Source of the DNA: Colius striatus
Taxonomy: Eukaryota > Chordata > Aves > Coliiformes > Coliidae
Direction: 5' to 3'
Length of the DNA stretch: 64,000 nucleotides
NCBI RefSeq assembly: GCF_028858725.1
Contig: NC_084790.1
Span: forward strand, 34,327,031 to 34,391,030
Position 1 is the first letter of the stretch, and the number at the start of each line of letters is the position of its first letter. Shown here in pieces: positions 59,001 to 64,000 of the stretch. The translations under genes were made by a program, and so were the position numbers. The notes beneath the pieces are model-generated. The model made no database searches. It was given only the letters and a program-made list of their open reading frames with translations, and was not told the DNA's origin.

Positions 59001-62000
59001 TCCTAGCCCTGCCATAGACCTGTATGACTCATGTTGTTTACATGTACATGCTTCCAGCTCTCACTTATAAATCAGACCTTACTTTATTTGACTGGGAGAA
59101 TGAATGCATAAGCATGCAAGCAGTACCACTCAATTTACTTGTTACTCAGAGGAAGGCAGATCACTATCTGTGTAGGGAGATACTAAAAAAAAAACCCCTT
59201 ATTTTTCTCTTTTCCACCTTCCTCACTTTTATTTTTTGTATCTCTCTCCTCACCAGCTACGCTCTAACTGTACTCACTCTTTCTCTAGTCATATCTATTT
59301 TTCTTTCCTTCCTCAGTGTCTTACAGTCATTTGTTCTGCTGAAACACACAATCAAAGCAGGACATAAGGTAGAGGCAAGGGCATGAAGCATGTTATATAA
59401 TGCATCAGAAGCTACTAGCTCTGTAGTTTGTGCGCTGCTAAAGATGTACTTTTGTTAAAACATACACTATAAGACTCAGAGATCTTAAGTGGTAATGAAT
59501 TGTAAGGACATATCTCAAACTGACAATGTAACTAAGTTGCGTAGGAAGTAAGTTAATGCTTGCTCTACAGATTAATAATACTTACAAAGTAAAAATAGGG
59601 ACAAAATAAGAAATTGACACGAGTAGGGTTTTTTTGGCAGGGAGAGAAGATAGAGGGTACTTGAGTAGTATACTCCCTACTGAGAGTCTTCAACAACAGC
59701 CAGGTTTTTCAGATACCAGTTCTGATAAGGAAGTTATGAAATATCTCAAACAGAAAGCATGGAAGAATCATGGTTAAGACCTTGTGATTCTCTATTTTCA
59801 TATACTCCTTTACAGAAAAAAATGGCTGAATTACCAGTGCAGTTCACTCAGATTTGTGTCGCAGGAACAATACGGGGTTTTTTTGAACCACTTAGCTAGG
59901 AAAAAGTTCAAAAAATCCTTTAAGACCACCATCATGCATTAATATTCTTTCTGCTTCTCACACTTCTGTCAGTCTCACTACTGCAGTTCACATAGAAGTG
60001 CTTTTTTTTGTAAGCTACACTAGACAATCAAATGGTCAGGTCCACGATTACTGAAAATATTACCGTTTGCCTGCAGATTGGACAACGGATGGCACCAAGC
60101 CATGAGCCATATCTCCAATAGGCAATAATGCAGGAACCTGATGAAAGTAAGTTACAGACATTTAAACTTCTGAGTTGAAACAACTGCATTAAATAATATG
60201 TCACACATCAAGGAAAACAACAAAATGGTGTAAGCAGTTAGGTTAAATCTATCTTTTTTAGTGTAACTTTTAATGCAGCATTCACTGAAGACAGAACTGA
60301 TGAAACTGACAGAATTTGAATAAATCCAATGCTATTAATGTGAAAAATCCTGAATAAGTTCATCTGCATCATTAATTTTAAGGTATTATTTCCTGAAAAG
60401 ACAGGAAATTTCTCATTCATTATCTGAAGAAGCAAATAATTTAAAATGTTACCAGTTTAAAATGTCAAGGGATGTAAAATTTATCCTAAAAACCTCGCCT
60501 TATTATCTGAGTTCCTATGCAACCTGATCTAGGTGGACCTGCTTCTGCAGGGGCTTGGACTAGAAGATCTCTAAAGGTCCCTTCCAACCCCTATCATTCT
60601 ACGATTCTCTGATGGGTGAAGGAATATGTAAAAATCCAAGTTCCTAAGACTGTTTTCAAAATATATACTTTTTTTTGTTTTAACAATTAGGCATGGTATG
60701 CATCATACACTCCACAGAACTAGATGAATGCACTGAGAGAATTCTACTGGGAACCTGGAGCAGAGGAAGGAAAATGCTACACATGGTGGTTTTTATATAA
60801 ATTTGAATAGATAGATGGAAAAAAAAAAAAAAAGAAAAAAGAAAATGCTTTAAGCATTGTGAACTTAGCATTAATCTTCAGGACTTCTGAGAAATAAGAA
60901 ACAACTCTGAGATAAAGATAACACCATGCAGAATGTTTTACTCTTTCCAAACCATATTTTTAAATGGTACATTTCAAAGTATTTTTCAGCCTCTTCAGTT
61001 TTTTACTAACTCAAGATAAATAATACTCTCTGTGCTTGATGTTTTAAAATTAACTACAGTTTCAATTCTGATAGCATAGAAAAAAATGGCAGCATGCTCA
61101 AAGTGACTGCTCACATACTGGTCTTTTTTTTCTCAACAATTTATCTGAAAATTAATTCTAACGCAGATCAAAAGATAAGCACTTAAAAACAAAAAAAGCT
61201 TTGCATTAGGGTGACTGTACTAGTGCCAAAAGTTTGTATTTCTGTTACGTTTTTATCTTTGTGGTTTGGGGTTTTTCTTGCTTACCACAGAAGAGATGCC
61301 CACAGTTTGTTTCTATAGGAAACGTAGCCTGTTGCAAACAGACTGGACAGGACATATCTGTATAGAAGTGATGTCTATCATAAGCAGAAGCATCCAGCTG
61401 GAACAGAAATGCAAACTGTTAGAGGTGTCATTTTCATAGAAGTCTACACAATTAAAAAAAAAAAATTAAAATCCCATCTTTATTTACTAAAAGAGTCAAA
61501 AGCAAAACAACGTTAAATTAAATGTATTTTAAAAGAAAAAAAATAAATATACTTAAAGGCAAAAACTGATTCACTAAGCAAGTTCTTCTTGTAACAGGCC
61601 CATTATTTTCCCTTCATCTGTTCCGTGTGTGCTTCAAAACAGTTAAAGACTGTAAAGAATGAATTCCCTTGGCCCTTCACATTAGGTTAGGTTACACACA
61701 CCAAAGCATGAGTAACAATTCAGATCTAGACTGTTACTTCATTACAAGAAGTGATTCTGTTCAGTCAGGTAACTGAACTGCACTGCTTACCAGTTGCAGT
61801 ATTTAGTGTTCCCAGGCATAGACATCAGCATAGACATTGTGTACATCATTGCCATGACATGGGTTTTCTCCCCATTTTGTCATATTTTACTTCCACATAA
61901 ATGCACACTGTAGTTAAAATTCTGTCGTTGTTTCAAGAAGTATATGATGAAAGACTCTTCTCAGTACTCTCCAAAAGCATGGGTTTTCACTATAGGCCTG

Positions 62001-62861
62001 GGACTCCGGAATTTCCAGCAATCTGTCCCATGCTCTCCCATCCTCTCCTCCACATACCAGAACTGCCTGCAATCATAGAACCATAGAATGGTTGGGGGTT
62101 GGAAGGATCTTTAAAGATCATGCAGTCCAACTCCCCTGCCATAGGTGGGGATATCTGTCACTAGATCAGGCTGTTCAACGCCCCATCCAATGTCAGCTTG
62201 AATACTTCCAGGGAAGAGGCATTAACAATTTCTTTGAGCAATCTGTTCCAGTGCCTCAACACCCCCCTCAAGGCAGAAAACTTCTTCCTTACGTCCCATC
62301 GAAACCTAACTTCTTTCAGTTTAAAACCAGTGCCCCTTGTCTTGTCCATAAAGGCTTTGGTACAAAGTTTCTCCCTATCAGTCTTTGTTGCCTGTTTTTG
62401 TTGCTGTGCCATTGTTCTGCTGCACATAGTTTATCAGTCTAAACATCTAACCCCTCTCCTGTGGAAGCAAACTGTACTCCAGATCTCCTTTCCCTTACCA
62501 CTAAGTTCCCAGAAACATTGCAGGAAGCACTCAACATAATCTAACATACTCCACCTGGTGGCAAAAACTTGTTTGAAATGGAATTAGCCAAATTTATAGT
62601 TTTAATTACTTATCCATAAAAAATATCAAACTCAATGTTTTTACATTACTTGATAAATTTCAAGGTTGTCTCTGTGCAGTAAGCAAGCTTCCGTAACTGT
62701 CAAGATCAGCATGTTTCAGAACCTCGGAGAAGTCTACGCTAACCCAAATCAGATAGCTGAATGAAGCCAACACTTAGCACAGCACCTGCTCAGTTTGAAG
62801 CTGCTGACGAAGAGCCCGCACTAGCTCTTGATTTTCTGGGTGTATGTTCTGATGTTCATTT
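56036..62861 (-). CDS. RNF170: RNF170, ER-membrane RING E3 ubiquitin ligase (last five coding exons, 5' part missing)
   Basis: RNF170 ubiquitinates activated IP3 receptors at the ER membrane with the ERLIN1/2 complex. The exons are 62786-62861, 61286-61397, 60064-60137, 58072-58176 and 56036-56305, all with GT/AG borders and compatible phases, giving about 212 residues. The first begins [17 protein letters not shown]. The C3HC4 RING is split over exons two and three: [19 protein letters not shown], then [14 protein letters not shown] and RCPICRQT, with all zinc ligands kept. Exon four holds [15 protein letters not shown]. The last exon starts [20 protein letters not shown] and carries two hydrophobic segments, around [20 protein letters not shown] and [14 protein letters not shown], ending [10 protein letters not shown]. 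These closely match the human 258-residue protein. The N-terminal exon with the first membrane helix (about 45 residues) lies beyond the window. Gene order and orientation relative to THAP1 match human 8p11.21. Confidence 0.97.
56306..58071 (-). other. RNF170: RNF170 intron before the last exon
   Basis: About 1.8 kb of AT-rich intron. The short frames on either strand have no recognisable content. Confidence 0.85.
58177..60063 (-). other. RNF170: RNF170 intron
   Basis: About 1.9 kb of AT-rich intron. The plus-strand frame at 59024-59386 ends in a hydrophobic stretch but shows no gene signals. Nothing else is evident. Confidence 0.85.
60515..60612 (+). mobile_element. CR1 3' tail in an RNF170 intron
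   Basis: CAACCTGATCTAGGTGGACC, then GGACTAGAAGATCTCTAAAG and CCCTTCCAACCCCTATCATT with a terminal ATTCTACGATTCTCTGAT, is a 5'-truncated CR1 3' end in plus orientation, antisense to RNF170. Confidence 0.9.
60613..61285 (-). other. RNF170: RNF170 intron, remainder
   Basis: AT-rich intron sequence with an A-rich run at 60820-60841. No gene seen. Confidence 0.8.
62071..62470 (-). mobile_element. CR1 3' fragment in an RNF170 intron
   Basis: The plus strand starts AATCATAGAACCATAGAATG, GTTGGGGGTTGGAAGGATCT and continues AGATCATGCAGTCCAACTCC through TTCTTCCTTACGTCCCATCG. This is a reversed CR1 3' UTR with intact terminal repeats, so the element lies on the minus strand. The right boundary is approximate. 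Confidence 0.92.
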
Positions 62862-63879
62862 CTGTAAAAACAAATAAAAACAATAAGAAAGACTGAACAG
62901 TGTGACTCAGTACTGAAAAATAACTGTTTGGGAAAAAAAAAGTAACTTTGACAAAGGACAAAAAATAATTCTTTCTGGCTACAAAGGATTTCAAAGGAAG
63001 TATGTAAATAATTACGGAAACAGGACATTCACTCTCAATCTTAAAGCTACTCTGGACATTTAAAGCTGCACAACAGTAAGATTTTTCAGAGGCATTCCAT
63101 AATCAACCATTAAATCATGTTAAAATTAGCTTTTATATTCATCATGTAGAAAAATTTTTAGTTTTTGTCTCCATTGCTAGTTTTGGAATTGTTGGTCTAC
63201 TTGTAAATGTCTGTGGTTTTTTTCCTCTAAGTAAGTTACAGAGCAGAAAAATTCGAATTATTTCAATTTTATCTCCTAGATGAAAGATTAAGACATAAAA
63301 TTTATATAAGAAGGGGTAGGCAAACTGTTAGATTTAGAATGTTGTAGTTATCAACAGACTAGATATAAAAAGAAATCTCTCTTTTTAGAACAGCCTTTGA
63401 AAAGAAAAACTCTTTGGGCAAGGAAACTACAGGTTAGAGATGCCAACAGGAATCATAGGAAAGGGACTCACTGAAGAAAGGAGGCTGGATACATTACAAG
63501 TTTGAAATTCAAAAGCACAACAGGAATAAAATTGGAATTAAAAATTCTGACAACATTAAGATGTGTTAAGTTACAATAAATACGAGTCATCATATTCAAA
63601 ACTGAATTTTTATGCTTAATTTATTCATACAGATTTCACTGGTGATACATTCTGCTCAGCATTGGTAAAGTCTCAGGTGGATTCTGTTTTCCATTTTGGG
63701 TTAAATGCATAAACACACAGAAAAGTTGGAGGAAGTTCAGAAGAGAATAAGAACTACTGCCCACATTTTTTAAACATTACAGTGAAGAAACATCGTTTCA
63801 TATGGAAGACTGTTCATGGAGAGAAAAAGGGACAAGATATGACTTTCATTTTATAAATATGAGCAATTACTTCCCACAG
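62862..63879 (-). other. RNF170: RNF170 intron upstream of the first visible exon
   Basis: About 1 kb of AT-rich sequence. The sequence just above 62861 is a typical acceptor (TTTTTACAG). No match to the expected N-terminal RNF170 exon is visible up to 64000. Confidence 0.7.
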
Positions 63880-64000
63880 TTATCTAGAGTCCACAAAGAT
63901 GACTAAGGGAGTGGAGCATCTCCCTTATGATGAAAGGCTGAGGGAGCTGGGGCTCTTTAGTTTGGAGAAGACAAGACTAATTGCAAATTTGCTGCTGAAG
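63880..64000 (+). mobile_element. CR1 fragment, cut by the window edge
   Basis: GGAGCATCTCCCTTATGATG, then AAAGGCTGAGGGAGCTGGGG and CTCTTTAGTTTGGAGAAGAC, corresponds to the CR1 peptide YERLRELGLFSLEK in plus orientation. The element continues past the window. Confidence 0.88.

Overview
The window is nuclear DNA from a bird, or less likely another reptile. Intron-bearing vertebrate genes sit among many CR1 LINE fragments, which carry typical CR1 endonuclease and reverse-transcriptase peptides and AGAATCATAGAATGG-type 3' ends. The LTR elements also resemble avian families. Nothing bacterial or viral-replicative is present.

Layout. (1) 1-11.9 kb is a repeat graveyard: the gag/protease end and one LTR of an old endogenous retrovirus, abutting a decayed CR1, an LTR fragment and two more decayed CR1 copies, all on the minus strand. 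(2) 16.3-22.0 kb is THAP1 on the minus strand. It has three coding exons whose boundaries I resolve exactly (71, 196 and 453 nt; 239 residues), and a CpG-island promoter at its 5' end. (3) 24.5-27.3 kb is an intronless, extremely GC-rich gene on the plus strand encoding a 431-residue JUN-family bZIP protein. It has its own CpG island, an upstream TRE-like site, an upstream reading frame that ends on the start codon, and AU-rich elements in the 3' UTR. (4) 27.3-56 kb is a gene-poor interval with short CR1 tails, homopolymers and a few unexplained reading frames. (5) 56.0-62.9 kb holds the last five coding exons of RNF170 on the minus strand; the first coding exon lies beyond the window.

THAP1 and RNF170 are neighbours on human 8p11.21 with the same relative orientation, so the frame of this locus is old. 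I know of no JUN-family gene between them in mammals. The protein is not a clean match to JUN, JUNB or JUND: it mixes JUNB-like and JUN/JUND-like segments, lacks both Ser-Pro sites equivalent to JUN S63/S73, and has its own Pro/Ala-rich C-terminal tail. This is the main point of interest. It may be a fourth vertebrate JUN paralogue lost from mammals, or a relocated JUNB/JUND.

The genes do not form a pathway. THAP1 is a zinc-dependent DNA-binding regulator, the JUN-like protein would be an AP-1 subunit, and RNF170 is an ER-membrane ubiquitin ligase. All calls come from reading the sequence and recalled family sequences; no database search was run.
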